Translations under genes and position numbers: made by a program
Shown: one piece after another, positions 18,007-25,633 of the stretch
How positions within the stretch are numbered: position 1 is the first letter of the stretch
Layout of the letters: every line of letters begins with the position of its first letter
Assembly (NCBI GenBank): GCA_964639255.1
Contig: CAZXDP010000011.1
Coordinates: 1-61,478 of the forward strand
Length of the DNA stretch: 61,478 bases
Source of the DNA: NZQO01 sp964639255
GTDB lineage: Bacteria > Bacteroidota > Bacteroidia > Flavobacteriales > Flavobacteriaceae
Reading direction: 5' to 3'
The notes under the pieces: model-generated
Told to the model about the DNA's origin: nothing
Databases searched by the model: none
Seen by the model: only the letters and a program-made list of their open reading frames with translations

Positions 18007-19413
18007 TTAAAAGGGTACTTTGTCTTTATTTTCTAGTTCATTGAAGAATTCTTCATCGTCTTCTGCGATGCAATAATCATTCTTGGTGTTTATATCGCAG
18101 AAACGGGTGTATCGCTTCAAAAATTTTACTCTGTTCCGCGTTAGGGCTCCATTGCGGTTTTTTGCGACCATATATTCCGCCTCATCGACGGTGCTCTTCC
18201 CGCTGTATTCATTGCCCCAATCGCGAATACCATAAGATTCCGGCCGGTAAAGAAAGGTGACTATATCGGCATCTTGTTCGATTGCACCAGAATCTCGAAG
18301 GTCTGACAGCATTGGTCTTTTGTCACCACCTCGCGTCTCGACCGCCCTCGATAACTGGGATAGAGCAATTACAGGTATGTCTAGGTCCTTGGCAAGCAAC
18401 TTTAATCCACGGGATATTTTTGAAATTTCCTGCTCGCGGTTCGCGTTCCTTTTTTCCGAGGAAATAAGCTGGAGGTAATCGACGATGAGGAGTTCCATCT
18501 TGATTTTGTGCTTTAGGCGCTTGGCCATGATCTGCAGCTGTTCAATGCTTGTCGTTGCGGTATCGTCAATGAAAAAAGGTATTTTCTCAAGTCGTTCCTT
18601 AATCTCATTTGCTTTTTTTTCTTCCTCTGGAGACAGACCCTGTACCGTAAGGGATTTTGTATTAATTTCCCCTTCTGACGCTAGAATTCTATTTGTGAGT
18701 TGCTCCTTGCTCATCTCTAGAGAAATAAATGCCGTTGGGTGGCCATTACTTGCGGCGTGGATGCCGCACGCCAACGCAAAGGCTGTTTTTCCCATACCCG
18801 GCCTAGCCGCGAGAATGATAAGCTCTCCTTTTTTCCAACCACCTGTTTTTTCATTTACAAAATGGAATGGCGTAGAAATGCCTGGCGTTGATTTTCCTTG
18901 GAATATTTCTACTCCCTTGGTTATTTGCGCGGATATAATGTCTCCTAAGCGGCTTTCCTGCTTTCGCGTTGTAGTTTCCGCTACCTTGTTAAGTTGTGCA
19001 TACGCATCTTCGAGCAGTTCTAGGCTATCCGTTTCCGGTTTTCGCGCTTTTTTTTCGAGTTTTTCTGCAACCTCTATCGCTTCTCTTTTAATGAATTCCT
19101 GAATTAATATCCTGCAATGATACTCGATGTGCGCGGCGGATGAGACCTTCTGCGTCGTTTGTACTAATGCGAATTCGCCCCCACATCTTTCCAATGTGCC
19201 CCGCTTGCGAAGCTCTTCGGAAACGGTGACGAGATCAACCGCAATACCCCTAATCGATAGCTGCCTGACTGCCTCGAATACCTCGCGGCAGGATTCTGCG
19301 TAGAACACCTCGGACTTAAGCAGCTCCAGAGCTACAGGTACGGACCTATCGTCGATGAGGAGGGAGCCGACGACGATTTCTTCGATGTCTTTGGCATTCG
19401 GTTTTTCCTTCAT
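18007..19413 (-). CDS. dnaB: Replicative DNA helicase, DnaB family
   Basis: 468 aa from the ATG at 19413, which forms an ATGA overlap with the upstream gene; the longer in-frame form starting at 19476 is not needed. Residues 5-105 are the helical N-terminal domain (EEIVVGSLLIDD...), followed by a linker and the RecA-like motor with Walker A ARPGMGKTAF (~205), motif ISLEMS, Walker B LLIVDYLQLI, and the DnaB arginine-finger region. It is a 5'-3' hexameric helicase. An element-encoded copy implies that the element can replicate, or steer host replication, after excision. Confidence 0.93.
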   Translation of the reverse strand: MKEKPNAKDIEEIVVGSLLIDDRSVPVALELLKSEVFYAESCREVFEAVRQLSIRGIAVDLVTVSEELRKRGTLERCGGEFALVQTTQKVSSAAHIEYHCRILIQEFIKREAIEVAEKLEKKARKPETDSLELLEDAYAQLNKVAETTTRKQESRLGDIISAQITKGVEIFQGKSTPGISTPFHFVNEKTGGWKKGELIILAARPGMGKTAFALACGIHAASNGHPTAFISLEMSKEQLTNRILASEGEINTKSLTVQGLSPEEEKKANEIKERLEKIPFFIDDTATTSIEQLQIMAKRLKHKIKMELLIVDYLQLISSEKRNANREQEISKISRGLKLLAKDLDIPVIALSQLSRAVETRGGDKRPMLSDLRDSGAIEQDADIVTFLYRPESYGIRDWGNEYSGKSTVDEAEYMVAKNRNGALTRNRVKFLKRYTRFCDINTKNDYCIAEDDEEFFNELENKDKVPF

Positions 19414-20024
19414 TCTTCGATTGGTATCAGGCAGGCCGCAAATGGCGAAATATTTTCTTGAGTTTTTCGGTACCAAGATTTTAAGTGTTTGAGGAAATCT
19501 ACGGGCACTTTATTTGCGCAATCCTCACTTGCCAACTTAAGACAAAATCTTTTCATTACGCTACGAAGCTCATCTTCACTTTTTATTTTCAGGTCTTCCA
19601 TTAAAGAATGTGCGACCTGTTTTTTATTTAAATATTCTTCGGCGAGGTGGTAGATTGGTTTTTTTTCATCAACATCATCATTAGAAGAAACATTTACATC
19701 TACATTTACATTAGCTTTTTCTTTGGTTTCTTTTTGGTTTTGGCTAGGTTTCTCTTTAGTTTTGGCTAGGTTTCTCTTTGGTTCTGATTTGGTTTTTTCT
19801 TTCTTTGGTCGCCCGCCTGTTTTTCCGTTCTCGTACCTTCGCCAATTGGCCTCTAGCTGAGGTTTTATGAGGCTAAAATAGCCTTTAACGATGCCATCAA
19901 GTTCAAGTTCTTCACCGTAGAAAGCGAAGTGATAAATAGCATTCCATGTTATGGCTTGTTCTTCGATAGGCATTTCTTTAATCGCCTCAAAGAAGCTACG
20001 GTAAATTATGGTGGAATCCCTCAT
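19410..20024 (-). CDS. DUF6291-like protein, putative replication-linked
   Basis: 204 aa. The N-terminal part (RDSTIIYRSFFEAIKEMPI, YHFAFYG, LIKPQLEANWRRYENGKTGGRP) matches the DUF6291 type seen in phages and plasmids beside replication genes. The centre is a low-complexity linker of Lys/Glu/Pro/Gln. The C-terminal 80 residues (LIKSEDELRSVMKRFC..., FLKHLKSWYRKTQENIS) look like a helical DnaD/replication-initiator-like domain. It overlaps dnaB and the next upstream HTH gene by 4 bp each (ATGA), so it is in a tightly coupled operon. Helicase loading is a plausible but unproven role. Confidence 0.65.
   Translation of the reverse strand: MRDSTIIYRSFFEAIKEMPIEEQAITWNAIYHFAFYGEELELDGIVKGYFSLIKPQLEANWRRYENGKTGGRPKKEKTKSEPKRNLAKTKEKPSQNQKETKEKANVNVDVNVSSNDDVDEKKPIYHLAEEYLNKKQVAHSLMEDLKIKSEDELRSVMKRFCLKLASEDCANKVPVDFLKHLKSWYRKTQENISPFAACLIPIEE
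19725..19800 (-). repeat. Short in-frame tandem repeat in the DUF6291-like gene
   Basis: The DNA word TGGCTAGGTTTCTCTTT recurs twice at about 22-23 bp spacing within a longer TTTGGTTT-rich stretch. It encodes the repetitive Lys/Glu/Gln/Pro linker. It looks like slippage-prone low-complexity DNA rather than a regulatory site. Confidence 0.55.
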
Positions 20025-20278
20025 TTGGAATTTTTTAGCGAATCGAAAATCTCAGTTTTCCGGAAATATCTCGCCCCACCCAGTCCATATATTCTAAGCT
20101 TTCCACTCTTTCCCCACCGCCAGAGGGTCGGCTTGGATATTTTGAGCAAGGCGGCGGCCTCGTCTGGCGTTAGAAGTTCTTCGGGTTCCTTACGCGAGGA
20201 AAGAAGATCGATGAGCTTGGCGTTCTGCCGCTCCAGAACATCTAGCCGGGCGTCGATGGTGTCGAATGGATTACTCAT
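20021..20278 (-). CDS. Small HTH protein, excisionase/MerR-like
   Basis: 85 aa. After a coiled helix (DTIDARLDVLERQNAKLIDLL) comes a winged-helix/HTH: LTPDEAAALLKISKPTLWRWGKSG... with the typical RYFRKTEI wing. This is the DNA-binding excisionase-like fold (HTH_17 type). It overlaps the next gene by 4 bp. It may control excision directionality or the operon itself. Confidence 0.78.
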   Translation of the reverse strand: MSNPFDTIDARLDVLERQNAKLIDLLSSRKEPEELLTPDEAAALLKISKPTLWRWGKSGKLRIYGLGGARYFRKTEIFDSLKNSK

Positions 20279-20459
20279 TGCTGGCCTCCTTTCTCTTTTT
20301 TCTTTCTTCAGCGAGAGCTTCGACTTGTTTCTGGAAAAAAAGTAGCGTTTTTGCTTCGGGCATTACCGCAGAAAGCTTACCCGTATACGATAGGTAGCGT
20401 ACATTTCTGGCTGTGCATTCGAGTATCTCGGCTGCTTGCTCGGTCTTTATAATTGACAT
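20271..20459 (-). CDS. Small HTH protein, excisionase/MerR-like (second copy)
   Basis: 62 aa: TEQAAEILECTARNVRYLSYTG..., a helix-turn-helix start, then a basic helix (AEERKKRKEASNE). Similar in layout to the 85-aa protein downstream, with which it overlaps by 8 bp. A -7 box (TAACTTTG on the minus strand, 20524-20531) lies ~65 bp upstream, so this is probably the first gene of the replication operon. Confidence 0.6.
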   Translation of the reverse strand: MSIIKTEQAAEILECTARNVRYLSYTGKLSAVMPEAKTLLFFQKQVEALAEERKKRKEASNE

Positions 20460-20523
20460 TAAGAAATATTGAGGGGTGCCGCTCGGGCGAAGTATAAAAG
20501 GCAGAAGTAATTGCCTGTGTAGG

Positions 20524-20531
20524 CAAAGTTA
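20524..20531 (-). promoter_or_regulatory. -7 box of the leftward replication operon
   Basis: Minus strand TAACTTTG, exact TAnnTTTG. The preceding transcript is closed by a terminator at 20593-20620, so the downstream HTH-DUF6291-dnaB genes need a promoter here. No clear -33 element was found. Confidence 0.45.
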
Positions 20532-20592
20532 AAAATTTTTCCCATTGCGGAAAGTCAGAGAAAAACTAACTTATTAACAATAATTTTGCATC

Positions 20593-20620
20593 AAAAAAAG
20601 CCCAGTATTCACTGGGCCTT
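20593..20620 (-). terminator. Intrinsic terminator of the HicB-like gene
   Basis: Minus strand: GCCCAGT-GAAT-ACTGGGC stem followed by a run of T. It lies 40 bp after the stop codon at 20660. Confidence 0.8.
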
Positions 20621-20659
20621 GGGGATGGGGAGCAAAAAGTGATGTTGATAAGGTATTCC

Positions 20660-21037
20660 TTAATTGTTGGCGTCTAGATATGCCACGAGATTAAAGAGCT
20701 GGCCGTATGTGAGCTTTACGGCCCCGTTTTTATACTCAAGCTCCGACAATGAGCTACCGGTAATCTCGGCTATGGTCTGGGCGCTCAGTTCCGTATGCCC
20801 GTGCATTAGTTCGGCAGGGTTCGCAACAAAGATGAGGTCAAGGCTCTCTCCAAGATCGGCAGTTTCTTCTATTTCTTTAGCAATGGCCAGGTTGTCGGAC
20901 ACGGCCACCATAAGCCTATCCCGCAGTTCTCGAAGGTTGGCCCCAAAAGTGGTTACCACGCCCGGAATGTTAAGGGTAGTTCCCCACCATTCCCCAAATT
21001 GGTCGCGTTCTGTTCCTATCTCGATTGTATTTTCCAT
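20660..21037 (-). CDS. HicB-like protein (orphan, no HicA)
   Basis: 125 aa. Residues 3-70 (IEIGTERDQFGEWWGTTLNI, GVVTTFGANLRELRDRLM) resemble the HicB/RNase-H-like antitoxin fold, in which a strand pair is followed by a helix. The C-terminal 60 residues are helical and not a clear HTH. No HicA gene (a short double-stranded-RNA-binding toxin) is next to it. The gene stands between a pair of 29-bp repeats and a terminator, so it could be a regulator instead. Confidence 0.45.
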   Translation of the reverse strand: MENTIEIGTERDQFGEWWGTTLNIPGVVTTFGANLRELRDRLMVAVSDNLAIAKEIEETADLGESLDLIFVANPAELMHGHTELSAQTIAEITGSSLSELEYKNGAVKLTYGQLFNLVAYLDANN

Positions 21038-21109
21038 ATCACTTATTGAATGTAGTTTTCTTCCAAATTCTTCCTATAAATCTTCGGTTCCATATTATCA
21101 GCCTCGCAT

Positions 21110-21167
21110 GCGTAGTGACCCCAACAAAATCTTCACGCGCGTAGTGACCGGAATAAAACCTTCGCAG
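21110..21167. repeat. 29-bp direct repeat pair, candidate operator or iteron
   Basis: Unit 1 (21110-21138) and unit 2 (21139-21167) share GCGTAGTGACC exactly, then AA-x-AAAA-x-CTTC with few mismatches. They lie in the 138-bp gap between the 74-aa gene and the HicB-like gene, just before the start of the latter. Tandem units with this period are typical of protein-binding sites (iterons or operators). Confidence 0.6.
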
Positions 21168-21175
21168 TATTCTAT

Positions 21176-21400
21176 TTATTGCGTGAAACTAGCTTTTACG
21201 CTCATTACCTGCATTGGGGTGAGCGCCGCATATTTGCCGCCCCTTTTGGGCCGCGCCGGACTTCCCAACTTGTCCAGCGCGGACTTTAGGGTTCCCTTAC
21301 GGCTTGCAATTGAACCCAGCATTTGCCTCAAGATTTCTTCCTCACGTTCCAACTGGTGTAGCTCTGCCTTGAGAATCTTGTTCATTTCCGTATTGCTCAT
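21176..21400 (-). CDS. Small helical protein downstream of repressor
   Basis: 74 aa: a long charged helix (NKILKAELHQLEREEEILRQM) followed by a short basic segment (ARPKRGGKYAALTPMQVM). No known family. Its start overlaps the XRE gene stop by 4 bp, so it is translated with the repressor. Confidence 0.5.
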   Translation of the reverse strand: MSNTEMNKILKAELHQLEREEEILRQMLGSIASRKGTLKSALDKLGSPARPKRGGKYAALTPMQVMSVKASFTQ

Positions 21401-21669
21401 AGCTCTCTATTGATCTTTCCTATGGCCACATATTGGCCGTCTCTCTGTACGTATAGGGGCTCTGAGCTGTCCTCCTTAGTGGGATTGAAAAGCTCCCGCA
21501 CATCAATATCTAATTCCTCTGCCAACTTGTACAGCAGATCTCGCTGCGGAAAATGATTATTGTTGGCGATGTTTGATATTGTGGCTGGGGTTACATTCAT
21601 ACGCTTGGCAAGATCCTTTCCGGATATACCCTTGGCGCGCATCCATTCCTTTAAGCGCAATGCCTCCAT
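21397..21669 (-). CDS. XRE-family transcriptional regulator (CI/Cro-like repressor)
   Basis: 90 aa. HTH_3 domain at residues 5-60: LKEWMRAKGISGKDLAKRM, VTPATISNIANNNHFP with the recognition helix, then a short C-terminal tail (YVQRDGQYVAIGKI). The gene is divergent from the small rightward genes, across a 133-bp AT-rich region with a good promoter, which is the usual layout of a phage-type switch. It probably represses one or both directions. Confidence 0.88.
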   Translation of the reverse strand: MEALRLKEWMRAKGISGKDLAKRMNVTPATISNIANNNHFPQRDLLYKLAEELDIDVRELFNPTKEDSSEPLYVQRDGQYVAIGKINREL

Positions 21670-21743
21670 AATTCAAGATTTAGAATTGCAAGATACAATA
21701 AATTAAGTGTGATTTTTATTTATAGGATATAAATTAAATTAAA

Positions 21744-21775
21744 TTTGCATATATTAAAAAATAATTTTAACTTTG
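21744..21775 (+). promoter_or_regulatory. Bacteroidota promoter for rightward genes
   Basis: TTTG at 21744-21747 and TAACTTTG at 21768-21775, spaced 20 bp, fit the Bacteroidota -33/-7 consensus. Transcription should start about 21782, ~20 bp before the ATG at 21803. Confidence 0.75.
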
Positions 21776-21802
21776 AACTATAATATTTAATTCAACTTAA
21801 TT

Positions 21803-22009
21803 ATGAAACAGATATTTAAATTTTTCGGGCTAACAAAAAAAAGGGAAATGACACTTGATGAATATATTATTTCGATAAGACCCAAAGAAAGGCAATTATC
21901 CTCTCTGTACACGACCGTTGAACCACTAATTAATACCACCTCATCCGAGAAGGAGGACTTAGATAAAGGCGAGGGGCCAGAAGAAGCCGGATGCTTAGTT
22001 CCAGCTTAA
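21803..22009 (+). CDS. Small protein of unknown function
   Basis: 68 aa, MKQIFKFFGLTKKREMTLDE start. It has a hydrophobic-basic N-terminal helix and an acidic C-terminal half. No family was recognised. The strong promoter in front and the position opposite the repressor suggest an early or anti-repression role, but nothing in the sequence proves it. Confidence 0.5.
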   Translation: MKQIFKFFGLTKKREMTLDEYIISIRPKERQLSSLYTTVEPLINTTSSEKEDLDKGEGPEEAGCLVPA

Positions 22010-22024
22010 ATTAAAAACACATTT

Positions 22025-22459
22025 ATGAAAGAGCACGACAAACTACGGAACGACATAAGAAAGTTGGATATGGATACTGAGGAAGCCTTGAGGTGTCAAG
22101 TAAAAGAACTGGAGGCTCAACTGGTCGAGGCAAGGGAGCACCATCGAAAATACGTGGAGCGGATGCAACTGCAACTAATCCCAAAACTTCATGGAGAGTT
22201 GAGGGCACTCAAGGTTGCTAACGAGGCTCTAGAGGATGTGCGCCTTCAAAAGGCGGCGCTAATCAACTTCATATTCGAACAGGGGAAGGGCAACCAGTAT
22301 TTCGAAACTTTTGTAAACGAGTTCTACCCATACGATGTGCTAGACTTTGACGATCGGAATGAGCTTCACTTCAGCGAGTTCCAGTTCACCGAGGAAGGTT
22401 CCAAGATACTTACCTCCAGGATGGCCCGCCAGATCTCACAGATTATTGCTCAAAACTAA
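22025..22459 (+). CDS. Coiled-coil protein of unknown function
   Basis: 144 aa. Residues 15-85 form a heptad-like coiled coil (LRCQVKELEAQLVEAREHH..., LRALKVANEALEDVR). The C-terminal half has a mixed fold (NEFYPYDVLDFDDRNELHF, SKILTSRMARQIS). No known domain. It lies 16 bp behind the 68-aa gene and faces the methyltransferase gene in convergent orientation. Confidence 0.55.
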   Translation: MKEHDKLRNDIRKLDMDTEEALRCQVKELEAQLVEAREHHRKYVERMQLQLIPKLHGELRALKVANEALEDVRLQKAALINFIFEQGKGNQYFETFVNEFYPYDVLDFDDRNELHFSEFQFTEEGSKILTSRMARQISQIIAQN

Positions 22460-22513
22460 GAGCCAAGGAAACTGGCTAAATCCAATGAGATAATAATTGT
22501 AGGTATTGTAAAC

Positions 22514-22542
22514 ATTTAGATAATCGATTAGCTTATCTAGAT
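22514..22542. terminator. Inverted repeat between convergent genes
   Basis: TTAGATAA / TTATCTAG arms around a 9-nt loop, between the stop of the coiled-coil gene and the stop of the methyltransferase gene. There is no strong T-run, so it is only a probable bidirectional terminator. Confidence 0.4.
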
Positions 22543-22556
22543 CTTGAAGTTTTGCT

Positions 22557-23528
22557 TTACGAAGATAGAAATTTTACTACCGGACTTGCAATCGCCTTGG
22601 CCAAGGGTGGAGGAACTGAATTTCCAATAACTTTGTATTTAGCATTTAAATTTCCATCAATATTTATATGTTCGGGCAACCCCTGAATTAGCGCACATTC
22701 CCTCCACGAAAGTCGTCTATTATGTTTTCCTTGCAATTTCCATTTATCTTTTCCAACTTTTATCATTGGTTCACCAATTGGATGTAAAGGTATGTGTGAA
22801 GAAGAAGCGACCACTGTAAAACTAGGTTGATCCCAACGTCTTTTTCTATTTCGAGTAAGATAATGACCGTGAAATTTTGTTTCTGAAAACTCTCCTATTG
22901 GCCATTCTGGCATATGTCCAATTATATCTTTTAGGGTTTTAATTCTGTTATCTGTACCTGAACCGTGAGTGTTATCAGGAAAACTATAATTAAAGTCACT
23001 TAGTGACCTATGTTTGCCAATGATAAAAACTCTTTTACGGGATTGCGCTAGCCCAAAGTTTTCAGCATTCAGCAATTTAAGCTGAACGTCTTCAAAACCT
23101 AAGCTTTTTAATCCATCAATTTGTTCTTTTAAAAAATAACCATTAGAAGCGGATAGCATTCCCTGAACATTCTCGACAAATATAAATTTTGGCTTTATGG
23201 CTTTAATCGCTCTAAGAAATTCTTTAAATAAAAAATTGTTTGGATTTTTAAATAAATCTCTTTCATTTCGATTCCTCCATTTTCGCTTAGCGGCTTGAGA
23301 AAATCCTGTACAAGGATAACATCCAATTAAAATATCTGCGTTAGGGAATGATGTAATTTCCCTAATATCTTTCAAATTAAAATCTACATCAGGAAAGAGT
23401 GTTTTATAAGCTGATGCGGCATGATAATCTATATCATTCGCCCAAACAATATTTACTCCACACTCTTTGATACCCAAGTCGAATCCTCCACAACCGGAAA
23501 AAAGTGAAACAGCGTTTAATTTCCTCAT
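22557..23528 (-). CDS. DNA (cytosine-5) methyltransferase
   Basis: 323 aa, the size of a lone-domain C5 MTase. Motifs in order: I LFSGCGGFDLG (SAM), II-III region VNIVWANDID, IV GCYPCTGFSQ with the catalytic Cys, VI ENVQGM, VIII AQSRKRVFIIG, the target-recognition region around TRNRKRRWDQPSFTV, and IX/X VIGNSVPPPLAKAIA. It methylates C5 of cytosine in a specific short sequence; the site cannot be inferred. It is the third gene of an operon behind a nuclease (1 bp gap) and a ParB-like gene, so it probably protects host DNA from that nuclease. Codon use is visibly AT-rich. Confidence 0.94.
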   Translation of the reverse strand: MRKLNAVSLFSGCGGFDLGIKECGVNIVWANDIDYHAASAYKTLFPDVDFNLKDIREITSFPNADILIGCYPCTGFSQAAKRKWRNRNERDLFKNPNNFLFKEFLRAIKAIKPKFIFVENVQGMLSASNGYFLKEQIDGLKSLGFEDVQLKLLNAENFGLAQSRKRVFIIGKHRSLSDFNYSFPDNTHGSGTDNRIKTLKDIIGHMPEWPIGEFSETKFHGHYLTRNRKRRWDQPSFTVVASSSHIPLHPIGEPMIKVGKDKWKLQGKHNRRLSWRECALIQGLPEHINIDGNLNAKYKVIGNSVPPPLAKAIASPVVKFLSS

Positions 23529-23529
23529 T

Positions 23530-24531
23530 TCAGATTACACTTTCTTTTTCGTTTATAAACAGATTAATCGATGCCATTGCAGTTAAATCATTAAAAAATT
23601 CTAAATCATTGTTTAAAAGCCTACAAATTCTTAATCTATCAATAACTATTTTTCGCTTGACATGTTGGCGCTGATGCCAATCTCCATTTGACTTTCTGTA
23701 TGAGAATGGGATACAAAATAAACTCATAGGAGGATGGTCTAAATCAAAGTAGCCTTCAAGCAAATTTGCAGGATCACTTGCTTCAGTCCACTTTGGACTG
23801 CATTTACATTGAACACTATAGGTTGGAATACTGTTGATGCCATCTTTATAATCCTGCCAAGAAATTAAATCTAGCCCTCCATCTCCACTGGAAGTCGTAG
23901 CAAAATCTTGTGAAGTTACTCTTAAGCTTACGGAGAGATCATCTGCTAGCTGCTTAAGTTTCGAATATACATTCCCTTTATAAATTCGTTTATTCCCTGA
24001 TATGGTTTTCCCTAATAATTCGGTTCGGTTTTGTGGGAGCATTTTTTTTAGAACTTCATAGCATACTTCTTCAAAGTCGGCAGTAAAGACAGCCATAAAA
24101 TCTGAGAAATAATTCAGAGATGAACAACATAATAGATATATGTAAAGTTTGATCTTGACAGAATCTTCAATACCTTTTTTTAGAGTTAATTTCTTGTCCT
24201 CAACAATAAATGGATAAAAGTCTCCAAAATTTTTTTCTCTTGATTTATAATGTTTAAAATAATCAGCAAACCGAACATCAAATGATTCCTTCGTGTCTCG
24301 TTCCCCAATCAAGTAATTCACTCCATCATTATCGAAGAAATCTTCACTATCCTCTATACTTGAATCAATAGCATCTCGCTCTTTTAATATAACACGATCC
24401 TTCATCGTAGCTATATCCATTTCTCCATCTATATTTACCAAACATAATAATTCAAAATAATCAACCCAATAATGCTGATCAAACAGTACATATTTTGGTT
24501 TATCCTTAAATCGATTATTAAGACTAATCAT
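23530..24531 (-). CDS. Putative PD-(D/E)XK restriction endonuclease
   Basis: 333 aa. In the second half the sequence has GDGGLDLISW followed ~20 residues later by YSVQCKC, giving the D...(D/E/Q)-x-K arrangement of PD-(D/E)XK nucleases with Gln instead of Glu. The N-terminal ~200 residues are helical and acidic and have no known domain. It sits between the ParB-like gene (8-bp overlap) and the C5 methyltransferase (1 bp gap), which is why restriction is the best guess. A non-nuclease accessory protein is the alternative. Confidence 0.7.
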   Translation of the reverse strand: MISLNNRFKDKPKYVLFDQHYWVDYFELLCLVNIDGEMDIATMKDRVILKERDAIDSSIEDSEDFFDNDGVNYLIGERDTKESFDVRFADYFKHYKSREKNFGDFYPFIVEDKKLTLKKGIEDSVKIKLYIYLLCCSSLNYFSDFMAVFTADFEEVCYEVLKKMLPQNRTELLGKTISGNKRIYKGNVYSKLKQLADDLSVSLRVTSQDFATTSSGDGGLDLISWQDYKDGINSIPTYSVQCKCSPKWTEASDPANLLEGYFDLDHPPMSLFCIPFSYRKSNGDWHQRQHVKRKIVIDRLRICRLLNNDLEFFNDLTAMASINLFINEKESVI

Positions 24532-25603
24532 CCTCTTTTGAATGTATTACCATTGTATGGATTGTTCTTGCTAGATTTTTCACGTCTTCAGATAATCGGA
24601 TATCGGAATCTTCGAAATTAGATATATGATGAACAGAATCTTGAGCTAATAATAGCCGTTGATAAGCCTGGTTTAGGAGACGTATAAAATTTTCCCTTGG
24701 TTCGTCTGTAAGTAAGCCAGCTTCCTCTAGACTCCGACCTGCTTTAAACATTTCCAGAGCTCTATCGTGTGCAACAATTGAATTTAATGTTTTCAATGAC
24801 CTTGACTCGGGAACCCTTGTGACGTTTTCTGAATTTTCCTTAAACATCCAATTAACCAAAAGCTCAAGATTTTCATCATTAACAGAAAATTCTTTATCCT
24901 CATCGACATCCAAAAAATTTTTGATATTTGAATATGAGGTAGCGGTGGTAAGTAAAGAGAAACTGAAGCTTTCTTCATTTAGTCCAGGGATTTCATAAAA
25001 CTCTTCAGATTCGATTTTGGTGTAAAGTTTAAATCCAAAAAGAAGTTTTTGAACATAATCTGACCTACTCCCGATAATTTTTGCAAGATGTTTATACAAG
25101 GCAACCCCTGTTAACCCTTGGCTTTGATGACGTTCCGCCAACTGATTTAAATATCTCGCTTTTTGAAGAGAATCCCAATCATCTACTCCGGTAATGTGTC
25201 GATATCCTAAATAATCAAGAATTTTATCACGAGAATCGAATTCTAGTGTTGGAACTTCGTTGGGAATGCTTAGCGCCTCAGAAACTAAAGTGCTTATAGT
25301 ACTAATCTTTGCCTTTGCGAGGGTAGGGTCATTTAAGAGATAGACCGCGGCCAATCTTCGATTTCCCTCCACTACCTCAAATTTACCTGGCTCGATTGAA
25401 GAAGGAACAATTAAAAGAGGTTCTCCAGCAAAAAAACCTTGTTCTCCGATAGATGCAATTAGGTCTACAATATTTTCATTATCAATCATGTACTTTAAAA
25501 TTCCCTCTTTACCTTCAGATCTCCTAGAAAGCGGAATTCTTGGGTTCAATGGGTCAAAAAGCAGTTTTGATATTGGTCGTAAAACTATTGTATTATCCGC
25601 CAC
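24524..25603 (-). CDS. ParB/Srx N-terminal domain protein
   Basis: 359 aa from a GTG start. Residues ~5-110 are a ParB/Srx-like NTPase-fold domain with VEGNRRLAAVYLL (the CTP-binding ParB family has a similar GERRxR motif), preceded by LRPISKLLFDPLNPR and IGEQGFFAGEPLL. The remainder is helical, with PGLNEESFSFSLL and RSLEEAGLLTDEPRENFIRLLN, and has no obvious HTH. It starts the operon; the nuclease gene overlaps it. Here it is probably a DNA-binding, nucleotide-sensing partner of the nuclease, not a chromosome-partition protein, since no ParA is near. Confidence 0.82.
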   Translation of the reverse strand: MADNTIVLRPISKLLFDPLNPRIPLSRRSEGKEGILKYMIDNENIVDLIASIGEQGFFAGEPLLIVPSSIEPGKFEVVEGNRRLAAVYLLNDPTLAKAKISTISTLVSEALSIPNEVPTLEFDSRDKILDYLGYRHITGVDDWDSLQKARYLNQLAERHQSQGLTGVALYKHLAKIIGSRSDYVQKLLFGFKLYTKIESEEFYEIPGLNEESFSFSLLTTATSYSNIKNFLDVDEDKEFSVNDENLELLVNWMFKENSENVTRVPESRSLKTLNSIVAHDRALEMFKAGRSLEEAGLLTDEPRENFIRLLNQAYQRLLLAQDSVHHISNFEDSDIRLSEDVKNLARTIHTMVIHSKEDD

Positions 25604-25625
25604 GCTTTGGACATTTTTATGAATG

Positions 25626-25633
25626 CAAATATA
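25626..25633 (-). promoter_or_regulatory. -7 box of the ParB-nuclease-methyltransferase operon
   Basis: Minus strand TATATTTG, exact TAnnTTTG, 22 bp before the GTG start at 25603. No distinct -33 TTG was seen. Confidence 0.5.

Noticed and set aside
18485..19102. 205-codon open frame antisense to dnaB
   Set aside because: Shadow of a well supported helicase gene; Ser-rich translation typical of antisense frames.
20664..21413. 249-codon frame on the plus strand across the HicB-like and 74-aa genes
   Set aside because: It runs antisense to supported genes, over the repeat region, and has low-complexity Ser-rich composition.
22557..23528. Solitary Dcm-type housekeeping methyltransferase
   Set aside because: It is directly linked to nuclease and ParB-like genes and located in a mobile element.
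24524..25603. ParB as plasmid partition protein
   Set aside because: No ParA-type ATPase or centromere-like repeats nearby; it is operon-linked to nuclease and methyltransferase.
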